Part shown: positions 1 to 7,581 of the stretch, piece after piece
Position numbering within the stretch: the first letter of the stretch is position 1
How the letters are laid out: each line of letters opens with the position of its first letter
Assembly: GCA_050288625.1 (NCBI GenBank)
Contig: JBNKEE010000004.1
Location: 1 to 13,870 of the forward strand
Direction of reading: 5' to 3'
Length of the DNA: 13,870 nt
Source: JAAGZL01 sp050288625
Lineage (GTDB): Bacteria; Pseudomonadota; Gammaproteobacteria; Chromatiales; Chromatiaceae
The notes under the pieces: model-generated
The model's database searches: none
Told to the model about the DNA's origin: nothing
What the model saw: only the letters and a program-made list of their open reading frames with translations
Made by a program: the position numbers and the translations under genes

Positions 1-2337
1 TCCTCCAGCAAAGTGATCTCCCATGTAGGCTCCATTTATCTTAGTCCAACTGGTCCTGTCCGCAGGCCCTCCCAACACATCGTCTCCTGCTCCTCCGTAT
101 AGATAATCTCGGCCTCCACCTCCCTGTAGCTCGTCATTGCCAGTTTCACCTTTTAATATATCTATTCCATCGCCGCCTTCCAGTACATCATTACCTGCAC
201 CACCAAAAAGCCTGTCATCGCCCGCATTGCCACTTAGTTGGTCATCACCGTTACCGCCTCCGATCAAATCGTCTCCATCGCCACCGGCAATGATGTTGTT
301 GCTTGAATCTCCTATGATTATTTCATCAGCTGCAGTTCCGGCTGGTGTCACGCCATCAAGGTCGGTAAATAAAACCTTAAACTCATCTAGCACGGACTGC
401 ACACCATCAGTGATGGTCATATTTTGTAAGGTCTCACCGAGAAAATTCCAGCCAGCCCAGCCCTGATCCTGCAGGCGATTGTCTGTTTTCTTTACAAACT
501 CCAGGATATCAATCACTCCATTATTCGGGTCATCATGTAGACGTTGCTGCATCAACGCCTCCATGCTGGCAAAATCTAGAGCAAGATCGCCCGCTTCGGT
601 GAAAGATATATTTATGCTGTCGATAAATGGTTTGAGTCTTGTTTGTAGCAACAATCCTTGATAGACAGATTCGCGCAGTGCATCATAGCTCTGTTGTAGC
701 AGATCAAGCTGCTGTTGATTGATTCTCACCTTGGTGAAATACCAGGTTCCAGATATTCCGATACCTGATCCACCAGGATCATCGAAATCTACCTTTGCCA
801 GTCCCGGTGAGTCTGGCTCCGGGATAGTAAAATCAAAAAATTCATCTCCATTAAATCGCTCCAGAACACTGACGATATTGAACCAGCGTTGATACTCCGC
901 CCGATCCTGAGACTCCATGGCCGCCTGCCAGAATTCTCTTATGGTCTTGGGCTCATCGCCATCCTCGCTGTTTGAGCTGCCCCCCATCGTCGCCAATTGC
1001 TGTAGATCAGGCGTTGGAATATTGCCAAACTCATAGATAACAATAAATCCAGCCTCTTCCGCACGCTCCTTCATACTTAGCATACCGCTAGTTGCGGCCC
1101 AAGCGGAAAGCAGTTGATCTAAATTCGCTAGCTGCTCTTCTCTGGTTGCTGCGTCACTGTAGTTTTGCAAAACTGAAGTAAGCGCGCCTGACAGAGTCGC
1201 GGCCTCTCGCAGATTACGTACAGCGCCTGAACCATGCATATCCGGTAACCCCTGATGGGTCTCCGGTATTTCCAGGGCATCGGTAAACTCGGTAAAGAAT
1301 CTAGAGCTGCCAAATACCAGGCTTCCGGTCTGGCCAGTGGTGCCGTTAGCATATTCAAACGTACTGGTGGCTGTGATGGTGTTGCCGTTTTGGTTGATGC
1401 TGGTAGAAGAGCCCTGGGTAGAAATTGATTTGATCCCCATCTCTTCCAAAGTAAATAGCTCTTCTTCCTGGCTGATGCCGTCGTGATTTTTATCCCGCCA
1501 CACTCGCAGGTCGTTAAACACCGGATCGTGTGCATCGATTCTGCCATCTCCGTTGCTATCTTGATCGGCTAGGGCCTCATAGGCATTGGTTGCCTTATCT
1601 CCATTAGACAACAGAGTGTTATCACCAAACAGCTCACGCCCTGAATCGATAGTGCCATTGCCGTTTCTGTCAAGAACTAGCAGCCCATCATCAGATGAGG
1701 CCCAGCCGGTACTCTCTTTTACACCGTCACCATCGTGATCAAACTTAAGGCCATCCCAGCCTGCTACAGCCGACGTCTCAATGCCATCACCATCCAGATC
1801 TAATACAAAGGGATCTGATTTAGGGCGCCAATTTTGGGCGTTGATGTAGTGTTCGTTCGTTTCTGGATCTATATCAGGCAATGGGCACTGGTGTACTAAA
1901 TCAAGATCGTCTATCATTTGGTTGATCTCTTGTGGCAACATTGGATCACCATCAAACCAGCCATATTCTGCAGCAATATTATCCATGGTATTCCAAATAT
2001 AATCGAAATACATTTTGTACAATTGCTCAGCTGTAAGGCCAGCCATCAATTGACTCCATGGTCCAAGGCCATTCATAAACGCAACTAAACTAGTCAGAGC
2101 GCCTACTGTCATACTTCCAGCTTCTCTCCCCAAACTTTTCAAGTCTGAAGCATTATACATTTCGTATATACTATCTGCCGTAGCTGCTTTATCGGCAACA
2201 AGGTATACAGTCTCTCCCATATCATTGGTTGCTTTAATGTACTGATATGATGCCCAGTCAGTAAGCTGGCTAGCTGTTTTACCTGCGTTAGGATAAATAA
2301 TCCCACTCCTTGTAATAATCAAATTTAGACCCGCCAT
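1..2337 (-). CDS. RTX protein with FrpC-like self-processing module (3' end off window)
   Basis: This reading frame is open from an ATG at 2337 through the left edge (779 codons, no stop), so the C-terminus and any type I secretion signal are missing. AAGGAG sits 9 bases before the ATG, inside the last codons of the upstream gene, which suggests translational coupling. Residues 1-174 match nothing I recognise and lack a signal peptide. Asp175-Pro176 is followed by FVLDLDGDGIET and more acidic loops near 200-208, 223-235, 258-271 and 282-293, then a segment ending GSGAVRNLREAATLSG. This is the layout of the Neisseria FrpC self-processing module, which cuts its own Asp-Pro bond when calcium binds. 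Residues about 420-670 contain ERFNGDEFFDF and LLLQTRLKPF, seen in FrpA/FrpC-like proteins. Residues 685-756 are eight RTX nonapeptides. The product is probably a secreted calcium-dependent toxin, adhesin or surface protein; the family is clear but the biological role is not. Confidence 0.9.
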   Translation of the reverse strand, partial: MAGLNLIITRSGIIYPNAGKTASQLTDWASYQYIKATNDMGETVYLVADKAATADSIYEMYNASDLKSLGREAGSMTVGALTSLVAFMNGLGPWSQLMAGLTAEQLYKMYFDYIWNTMDNIAAEYGWFDGDPMLPQEINQMIDDLDLVHQCPLPDIDPETNEHYINAQNWRPKSDPFVLDLDGDGIETSAVAGWDGLKFDHDGDGVKESTGWASSDDGLLVLDRNGNGTIDSGRELFGDNTLLSNGDKATNAYEALADQDSNGDGRIDAHDPVFNDLRVWRDKNHDGISQEEELFTLEEMGIKSISTQGSSTSINQNGNTITATSTFEYANGTTGQTGSLVFGSSRFFTEFTDALEIPETHQGLPDMHGSGAVRNLREAATLSGALTSVLQNYSDAATREEQLANLDQLLSAWAATSGMLSMKERAEEAGFIVIYEFGNIPTPDLQQLATMGGSSNSEDGDEPKTIREFWQAAMESQDRAEYQRWFNIVSVLERFNGDEFFDFTIPEPDSPGLAKVDFDDPGGSGIGISGTWYFTKVRINQQQLDLLQQSYDALRESVYQGLLLQTRLKPFIDSINISFTEAGDLALDFASMEALMQQRLHDDPNNGVIDILEFVKKTDNRLQDQGWAGWNFLGETLQNMTITDGVQSVLDEFKVLFTDLDGVTPAGTAADEIIIGDSSNNIIAGGDGDDLIGGGNGDDQLSGNAGDDRLFGGAGNDVLEGGDGIDILKGETGNDELQGGGGRDYLYGGAGDDVLGGPADRTSWTKINGAYMGDHFAGG
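70..285 (-). repeat. Eight tandem RTX nonapeptide repeats
   Basis: Residues 685-756 of the RTX protein are eight uninterrupted nine-residue units of the GGxGxDxLx type: GGDGDDLIG, GGNGDDQLS, GNAGDDRLF, GGAGNDVLE, GGDGIDILK, GETGNDELQ, GGGGRDYLY, GGAGDDVLG. Such repeats are known to fold into a calcium-binding parallel beta-roll after export. The pattern breaks at GPADRTSWT. The last residues in the window (GDHFAGG) may begin a second block beyond the edge. Confidence 0.95.
1285..1815 (-). other. Putative FrpC-type self-processing module, cleavage site Asp175-Pro176
   Basis: The Asp codon is 1815-1813 and the Pro codon 1812-1810. From Pro176 the protein reads PFVLDLDGDGIET, then FDHDGDGVKES, TGWASSDDGLLVLDRNGNG, SGRELFGDNTLLSNG, DQDSNGDGRID, LRVWRDKNHDGISQEEEL and LEEMGIKSI. 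This order of motifs is what I recall for the FrpC module, including an Asp-Pro directly before the first DLDGDG loop. In FrpC, calcium drives hydrolysis of that bond, and the freed Asp can form an isopeptide link to a lysine. Other Asp-Pro pairs exist in the protein (for example residues 271-272), but only this one sits at the module boundary. The right boundary is a rough estimate, set by analogy to the FrpC module length. Confidence 0.7.
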
Positions 2338-2340
2338 TTT

Positions 2341-2988
2341 CTATTTCTCCTTTTTATTTCTAGCCAAAGATACAAATAGAACCAACCAACTTAATACTTG
2401 ATTCCATAACAACATTAATATAATTAGTGTCAAGATTTGCCATCCAAACAATGACAGGAAACCACCTGAATCTAATCTTGAATATAAAAATGGATATATA
2501 AACACTGTTGCTAAAATAACCCCGGGTAAATCTACAAATGACTCAGCTCGTAATTCCTTTTTAAGGACCTCTTCGAGTTCGTTATTATTATGATAATGAG
2601 TGCGCGACCGAAACACTCTTACAGAACAATACGGCCAGAAAAGACCCCATAAGTTCTTATTTAACAACTCAGAAAGCGAAGATTTATCACTACTTGTCCA
2701 TTGTTCTCTAAGGTTAACATTAACAACGAAGGCAATTGCCAGATTTAAATGCAATACAATGATGACAAAATTAATGATCGCAAAATAAGCAAGTTCCACT
2801 TTTTCATGCATCCCAATTAGCTTTGGAACACTCCACAAACTAACATCACCAAAGAGATACATGTATCCCTTTGTAATTAGTCTAGGTTCCATATATGACA
2901 CCACTACTACCCACACTAAAGCCGCAATAGCCAAAAAGTGTATTAATTCACTAACTATAAATGCCAATGGATATTTTCTTGTCTTCAT
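2341..2988 (-). CDS. Unrecognised multi-pass membrane protein in the RTX secretion operon
   Basis: I do not recognise this 215-residue protein. Hydrophobic stretches at about 8-31, 67-91, 151-170 and 178-208 suggest four or five membrane spans. A polar stretch at 92-150 contains a WGLFWPYCSVRVFRSR motif and a His/Asn-rich HYHNNNELEE patch. I start it at ATG 2988 because AGGTG lies 9 bases upstream; a longer frame opens at TTG 3009 but has no Shine-Dalgarno-like sequence. It follows the adaptor gene after a short gap, and its stop lies three bases before the RTX ATG, so it is almost certainly co-expressed with the toxin-like gene. It is not a HlyC-type acyltransferase. It is also not like FrpD, the lipoprotein partner of FrpC, since no lipobox is visible. 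A role in protecting the producer or assisting export is only a guess. Base composition is markedly AT-rich (18 of 60 bases G or C at 2401-2460). Confidence 0.8.
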   Translation of the reverse strand: MKTRKYPLAFIVSELIHFLAIAALVWVVVVSYMEPRLITKGYMYLFGDVSLWSVPKLIGMHEKVELAYFAIINFVIIVLHLNLAIAFVVNVNLREQWTSSDKSSLSELLNKNLWGLFWPYCSVRVFRSRTHYHNNNELEEVLKKELRAESFVDLPGVILATVFIYPFLYSRLDSGGFLSLFGWQILTLIILMLLWNQVLSWLVLFVSLARNKKEK

Positions 2989-3039
2989 TACTATATTCAC
3001 CTGCTTCAAGATAATTACTACTTTGTAGTTATAGTTACG

Positions 3040-4383
3040 TCATCTCTCCCTCACACTCTCCTGCTTATACCGCAACAACGGTGACAAGAAATACTCTATC
3101 AATCTTCTCTTGCCCGTCTTGATCTCGACTGACACGTTCATTCCCGGGGCCAGATTAACCAGCTTCTCTTCCACTTGTATTACAGACTTATGCATCTTTA
3201 CCTGTGTTTTATAAACCAGTCCCTTCTCTTCGTCTGCGACGGCATCATTGGATATGTTCCTTACTACCGCATTAACCACTCCATATTTTGTAAAGGGGAA
3301 TGCGTCAATCTTTACCTCTGCGCTTTGCCCTTCCGTGACAAATCCTATATCTTTATTCTCTATCATCGCTTCGACCTCCAGGCTACCTTCGTTAGGCACA
3401 ATCACCATAAGTTCCTGGGCAGGGTTTACCACACCGCCAATGGTATGTACCGCAAGCTGCTGTACAACTCCTGAAACCGGTGCTCTTAGGGTATGTGCAT
3501 CCCGCCTCATCGCAGCCTTTATCTTCTCCTGCCTTAGGGCCTGCTTGCGTTTTTCTGCATCCTGCAGTTCCAGCAGGACCTTACTCTCAAACTCTTTCTT
3601 CGCCTGTTGCAGCCGTGTGTCTACCTCTTCAATCGAAGACTGCAACTCCTGAAGATGTTGCTGATTCGCTTTCAGATCATAGTGCGCCTCTATTCTCTGT
3701 TGCTCCACTTCCAGATACTGCTCCTCAGATATATATTTCTGTTCGCTTAGGCCTCTCATCTTTTTTGCCCTTTGCGCCACAATCGGCAGAATCAACTGCA
3801 ATTTTTTGACCTGTTGATCTACGCTGGACTTTTCGGCGATATATTTCTTTTGCTCTTTTTGCAGTGTAGACAGACGAGATTCATACTCGGCCCACTGAGA
3901 TGCGATCAGATTTTTTTGCAGGTCGGTTAACTGATCTAGCACATGATCGATATCTCGCCGGCCCTGTCTTATCCATCCGCTGATGGTTTTAAGCCGCAAG
4001 ATTTCCTGCTCTGTAGCCGCCAACTCCTCATTCACTCTTTGTTTGTCGGCATTGGCCGCATCCGGCTTAAGTTCTATCAGGGTATCTCCAGCCTTTATCA
4101 ACTGCCCTTCCGTAACATGGATCTTCTGGATGGTGCCTATCTCCAATGGCTGTATTATTTTTGTATGCCCGCTCGCAATAATACGCCCCCGGGCTACCGC
4201 AACGATATCTACATTTCCCAGGGTAGCCCAGGCAGCGGCCGCAACAAAGAACAACATTATGGTCCAGGTAATGATCCTTCCGATAGGAGATGGTGGCGCC
4301 TCTTGAATCTCCAACGATGCTGGTAGGAACTCATGTTCCCGCTCTTTTTTGCTTGGCAGTAATTTCAGTATCCGTGTCAACAT
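3040..4383 (-). CDS. HlyD-family type I secretion membrane fusion protein
   Basis: This 447-residue periplasmic adaptor would link the ABC exporter to a TolC-like outer membrane channel. A short cytoplasmic N-terminus (1-35) is followed by one membrane span (about 36-56). A first lipoyl-like half (about 75-106, IHVTEGQLIKAGDTLIEL) precedes a long coiled-coil hairpin (about 110-295, rich in Gln, Glu and Lys). The second lipoyl half follows (298-330, LRAPVSGVVQQL and PAQELMVIVP), then a beta-rich domain. The C-terminal GMNVSVEIKTGKRRLIEYFL is the typical end of the HlyD/LapC class. The ATG overlaps the last seven bases of the ABC exporter gene and has no strong ribosome site of its own, so translational coupling is likely. 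Its probable cargo is the RTX protein encoded two genes downstream. Confidence 0.95.
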   Translation of the reverse strand: MLTRILKLLPSKKEREHEFLPASLEIQEAPPSPIGRIITWTIMLFFVAAAAWATLGNVDIVAVARGRIIASGHTKIIQPLEIGTIQKIHVTEGQLIKAGDTLIELKPDAANADKQRVNEELAATEQEILRLKTISGWIRQGRRDIDHVLDQLTDLQKNLIASQWAEYESRLSTLQKEQKKYIAEKSSVDQQVKKLQLILPIVAQRAKKMRGLSEQKYISEEQYLEVEQQRIEAHYDLKANQQHLQELQSSIEEVDTRLQQAKKEFESKVLLELQDAEKRKQALRQEKIKAAMRRDAHTLRAPVSGVVQQLAVHTIGGVVNPAQELMVIVPNEGSLEVEAMIENKDIGFVTEGQSAEVKIDAFPFTKYGVVNAVVRNISNDAVADEEKGLVYKTQVKMHKSVIQVEEKLVNLAPGMNVSVEIKTGKRRLIEYFLSPLLRYKQESVRER

Positions 4384-6524
4384 TGGCTTACAAGTCCACT
4401 TTGTAGGGCATTAAGCCTGGCATAACTACCATCCAATTTAACCAGCTCTGCATGACTACCCTGTTCTATTATCCTTCCTTCCTCGACAACTATAATACGA
4501 TCGCAGTTGCGGACAGCGCTCAACCTATGGGCAATAATAAATACTGTGCGGTCCTTACATATACGCTGCATATTTTCCTGAATTATGCGTTCAGATTCAT
4601 AGTCAAGTGCGCTAGTGGCCTCATCAAGAATCAAAATACGAGGATTAGTCATGAGGGCGCGCGCAATAGCTATGCGTTGTCTCTGCCCACCAGAAAGATT
4701 ACTGCCGCGCTCTCCAACCTGGCTGTCGTATCCTTCTGCCAATTCAAGAATAAACTCATGCGCCCCAGCTAGGTTTGCCGCCTCTACTATCTTCTCCATG
4801 GGCGCGCCTGGATTGCTCAAGGCAATGTTGTCTCTCACGGAGCGATTAAAGAGATAGTTTTCCTGTAGCACCACCCCTATCTGGCGCCGCAACCAGGCCG
4901 GTTCTATTAATGCCAGATCAATACCATCGACAAGCACCCGTCCGGATTCGGGCACATAAAGTCTCTGGATTAGCTTTGTTAGTGTACTTTTCCCCGAACC
5001 GGACCGACCGACAATACCTATGATCTCTCCTGGCTTAACATCTAGCTCAATGTTTCTTAATACTTCTGGACGGTCGGGTTGGTATCTAAAGGTGAGCCCG
5101 CTGAATTTCACACCGCCTTCCAGATTGGGCAGGGTGGCGCGGCCGGGATTGAAGCCAGGTTCTGTCGGTGTGTTTAATATATCTCCCAATCGCTTAACTG
5201 AAATGCCTGCCTGTTGAAAATCCTGCCATAGGCGCACCAAGCGCAATATAGGGCCGCTAACCCTACCTGCAAGCATATTAAAGGCAATTAGCTGCCCAAC
5301 AGATAGCTCTCCCTTCATTACCAGGGTAGCGCCAATCCAAAGTATCAAGACAACCGTAACTTTGTTGATGAATCCTGCGGTCTGGCTGGCTATGTTTCCA
5401 AGATTGGCTGATCGAAAACTGGCCCCGACATATCCGGCCAGCTGTTCTTCCCATCTTCGCTGCATCTGCGGTTCAACCGCCATGGATTTCAGTGTCTCAA
5501 CCCCGGTAATAGACTCAACAAGAAATGCCTGATTTTCAGCTCCTCGGTTGAATTTTTCGTCAAGGCGCTTGCGTAGTATCGGTGTAATCCATGCCGACAA
5601 AAATACATAGAATGGTATTGCCCCCAATACAACATAGGTCAATGTGGGGCTGTAGTAGTACATCACTACAAAAAAGACTATGGTAAAAAAGAGATCGATT
5701 ACAAGAGTCAAGGCGGAACCGGTTAGAAAATTGCGAATATTCTCCAATTCCCTAACCCTGGCCACAGAGTCTCCGACCCTCCTAGCCTCAAAATAGCTTA
5801 TGGGTAAAGCAAGTAGATGTTTGAAAAGTTTAGCGCCTAAGGCGACATCTACCCTATTTGTGGTATGGGTGAATAGATAGGTGCGCAACCCTCCCAGGAT
5901 TACCTCAAAAAGCGAAACGCCCAACAATCCGATGGCCAATACATCTAGAGTCGTCAATCCTTTATGCACTAGAACCTTATCGATTACTACTTGAAAAAAA
6001 AGCGGGGTAATCAGAGCAAATAGTTGCAAAAAGAATGAGGCCGCTAGAACCTCAGTAAAAAAATGTTTGTATTTCAGGATGGCAGGTACAAACCAGCTAA
6101 AATCAAAGCGCCCTCCTAAGTTAGTCATAGAGACGCGTCTGGTCACCAGCACCAGCTTGCCATTCCAGGCATTTTCAAAGATCTCTTTGGGGAGGGTTAA
6201 TGGCGCTTGTTCAAATGGATCTTGAATGAGTACTTTTTCTTCGTTGTATGCGGCAATGATAAACCAATGGCCGTCATTATGCTGTCCAATGGCTGGAAGG
6301 GCTGTTTTTTCCAGCCTCTCCCAATTGCTTGTGTGTGCCTTTGCCTTTAGAGACAACCCTCTTGCAGCAAGGATTATCTCTTTTTCCTCAAAAGGCCTAC
6401 CAGAAACAGCGTACGTATGGCTGAGATGAGAAGGGTCGGCAGGTATGCCATGCAGTCTTGCCAGACTTACTAAACACACTAATCCCGAATTTATTTTTTG
6501 TTGTTCTTCTGTATTGTGCGGCAC
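4377..6524 (-). CDS. HlyB-type RTX ABC exporter with degenerate C39 domain
   Basis: This 715-residue protein combines an inner-membrane permease with an ATPase for one-step secretion of an RTX substrate. Residues 1-128 form a C39 peptidase-like domain. The expected catalytic Cys is replaced by Ser13 (NSGLVCLVSLARLHG), while the His (GHW, H86) and Asp (QDP, D102) remain, so it is likely a non-cleaving, substrate-binding domain as in HlyB. Six membrane spans lie at about 155-420. The ATPase has Walker A GRSGSGKST (506-514), Q-loop Q554, signature LSGGQ (610-614), Walker B LILDE (631-635) and switch H666. Translation starts at a GTG (6524) with AAGGA seven bases upstream; a nearby ATG at 6532 is out of frame. 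It is the first gene of the secretion unit and is followed by the overlapping HlyD gene. Confidence 0.95.
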   Translation of the reverse strand: MPHNTEEQQKINSGLVCLVSLARLHGIPADPSHLSHTYAVSGRPFEEKEIILAARGLSLKAKAHTSNWERLEKTALPAIGQHNDGHWFIIAAYNEEKVLIQDPFEQAPLTLPKEIFENAWNGKLVLVTRRVSMTNLGGRFDFSWFVPAILKYKHFFTEVLAASFFLQLFALITPLFFQVVIDKVLVHKGLTTLDVLAIGLLGVSLFEVILGGLRTYLFTHTTNRVDVALGAKLFKHLLALPISYFEARRVGDSVARVRELENIRNFLTGSALTLVIDLFFTIVFFVVMYYYSPTLTYVVLGAIPFYVFLSAWITPILRKRLDEKFNRGAENQAFLVESITGVETLKSMAVEPQMQRRWEEQLAGYVGASFRSANLGNIASQTAGFINKVTVVLILWIGATLVMKGELSVGQLIAFNMLAGRVSGPILRLVRLWQDFQQAGISVKRLGDILNTPTEPGFNPGRATLPNLEGGVKFSGLTFRYQPDRPEVLRNIELDVKPGEIIGIVGRSGSGKSTLTKLIQRLYVPESGRVLVDGIDLALIEPAWLRRQIGVVLQENYLFNRSVRDNIALSNPGAPMEKIVEAANLAGAHEFILELAEGYDSQVGERGSNLSGGQRQRIAIARALMTNPRILILDEATSALDYESERIIQENMQRICKDRTVFIIAHRLSAVRNCDRIIVVEEGRIIEQGSHAELVKLDGSYARLNALQSGLVSQC

Positions 6525-6531
6525 AACTTCA

Positions 6532-6536
6532 TCCTT
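6532..6536 (-). promoter_or_regulatory. Ribosome binding site supporting the GTG start of the ABC exporter
   Basis: AAGGA on the minus strand lies seven bases before GTG 6524. It is the main support for a GTG start, since the closest upstream ATG (6532) is in another frame. Confidence 0.65.
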
Positions 6537-6680
6537 GAATTCCTCTCAAAAGCTCCTTGAATATTATTTATTGTTGCTCAACTTAATCTAAGAGCGCTAA
6601 AAACTACATGATTATAACTTTAATCGTCAATTCATTATTTCGTAATTACGTGTCAGATTTATCTTACAAACGATAGCTTT

Positions 6681-6710
6681 ATTATATTTTAAACAAATAC
6701 AATTGGTCGA
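6681..6710 (-). promoter_or_regulatory. Candidate sigma70-type promoter for the type I secretion operon
   Basis: On the minus strand TCGACC (6710-6705, four of six bases matching TTGACA) is followed after 18 bases by a perfect TATAAT (6686-6681). This would give a leader of roughly 150 bases before the GTG. In such AT-rich DNA other -10-like boxes occur, including another TATAAT nearer the gene with no usable -35, so this is only the best candidate. Confidence 0.35.
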
Positions 6711-6717
6711 TTTGTAT
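6697..6717. promoter_or_regulatory. Inverted repeat over the candidate -35 box, possible operator
   Basis: The arms ATACAA (6697-6702) and TTGTAT (6712-6717) are perfect reverse complements around a 9-base centre. The centre contains the candidate -35 box, the usual placement for a repressor site. It matches no Fur or other operator consensus that I can name, and six-base arms can arise by chance in AT-rich DNA. Confidence 0.25.
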
Positions 6718-6810
6718 GCTTAGTTAAAAGTTTTACAAAATAAACGTGTTTTCTCTACTGAAGTTGTAAACACCCTATTGATTTTCGCTACCTAAATGCT
6801 CAGCCAGATC

Positions 6811-7494
6811 TCATTTTATCGAATACTGAACCACTACTGTTGCACTAACAGAAATTTCACCAGGCTCAAATGCACCGCTATTTGGGGATGCGACGGCGCG
6901 TTCTTTAAACGCATAGATTCTTCTTTCACTGGGAACACCGCTTTCGTCAATACTTATCACGTCCCCTAAGGTTACGCCATTGCTTTTGGCAAGTATCATG
7001 GCCTTTGTCTTTGCCGAATTTGACGCGGCCGCCAATGCCTTAAGCCCCAGCTCATCTCTCTTTGAGGTATCTAGGATAATGTTTCTGATGGTGGTTATGC
7101 CGGATTCTATGGCCCCGTTTACCAGGGCAGTATAGTTTTTCAGATCTTTTAAGGTGACTTTGATCTCGCGTGAGACCTCATAGCCCAAAAACTTTTTTGT
7201 TTGATAGTTGTATTGCGGGTGAATGGAGACCTCAGATGAGGTTATGTCTTTTGTTTCCACTCCCAGTTTTTTACATAGGCCAACGACCTTTGCTGTCTTT
7301 GCATCAACGCTACTCTTGATGGAAACCAGATTGTCGCCCTGCTCGTTTATCGCCAATGTGAATCTGGCCATATCTGGCACGACGCTAACCTTGGAGGTGC
7401 CCGTGACTCTGATTCCATTTTCACTGGCATTTGCAGAGAGCGGAAGAAACATAGAAAGAAATACAACCGCAATGAGTTGATGTGTTTTTTTCAT
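6811..7494 (-). CDS. Exported SIMPL-domain (DUF541) protein
   Basis: This protein of 227 residues carries an N-terminal signal peptide: MKKTHQ, a hydrophobic core at 7-19, and a likely cut after Ala23 in the ANA/SEN context. The mature part starts IRVTGTSKVSVVPDMARFTLAI and continues with YEVSREIKVTLKDL and a C-terminal ISVSATVVVQYSIK. This is the pattern of the SIMPL/DUF541 family, which includes E. coli YggE and periplasmic or outer-membrane-associated proteins of poorly defined function. I chose ATG 7494 because AAGGAG stands six bases upstream and the signal peptide begins there; a longer frame from GTG 7509 adds five residues with no ribosome site at suitable spacing. It lies after the ferritin-like gene with an 87-base gap, and may be read together with it. 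Confidence 0.88.
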   Translation of the reverse strand: MKKTHQLIAVVFLSMFLPLSANASENGIRVTGTSKVSVVPDMARFTLAINEQGDNLVSIKSSVDAKTAKVVGLCKKLGVETKDITSSEVSIHPQYNYQTKKFLGYEVSREIKVTLKDLKNYTALVNGAIESGITTIRNIILDTSKRDELGLKALAAASNSAKTKAMILAKSNGVTLGDVISIDESGVPSERRIYAFKERAVASPNSGAFEPGEISVSATVVVQYSIK

Positions 7495-7581
7495 GGCGCG
7501 CTCCTTCACCCTCTGTAAGATATAGCGATTAATGCAAAGACATTTCGACGCGATGCTTGCTGGTCATTGCCGTATGCGCAC

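Larger units (their letters stand above)
6525..6810. other. AT-rich intergenic region, probable control region of the secretion operon
   Basis: No gene is supported in these 286 bases. The region follows the stop of the SIMPL gene and precedes the exporter GTG, so it should hold the 3' end of one transcript and the promoter of the other. It is strongly AT-rich, contains a perfect TATAAT and two short inverted repeats on the minus strand, and has no GC-rich hairpin with a T-run that would serve as an intrinsic terminator for the SIMPL gene. Confidence 0.6.

Noticed and set aside
137..466. Plus-strand frame rich in Ser and Pro opposite the RTX repeats
   Set aside because: The Ser/Pro richness is the reverse reading of Gly/Asp repeat codons, not an independent protein.
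1128..1547. Second open frame of 139 codons on the minus strand within the RTX gene
   Set aside because: It overlaps the RTX frame, whose conserved motifs run through the same bases; this is a shadow frame.
2580..2604. Fur-box-like run (TTATTATGATAATGAG)
   Set aside because: It lies inside the membrane protein gene, not at a promoter, and encodes the HNNNE segment; the match is likely chance.
3017..3029. Short hairpin (ACTAC / GTAGT, three-base loop) between the HlyD-like and membrane protein genes
   Set aside because: The stem is only five bases and AT-rich with no T-run, too weak to call a terminator or control element.
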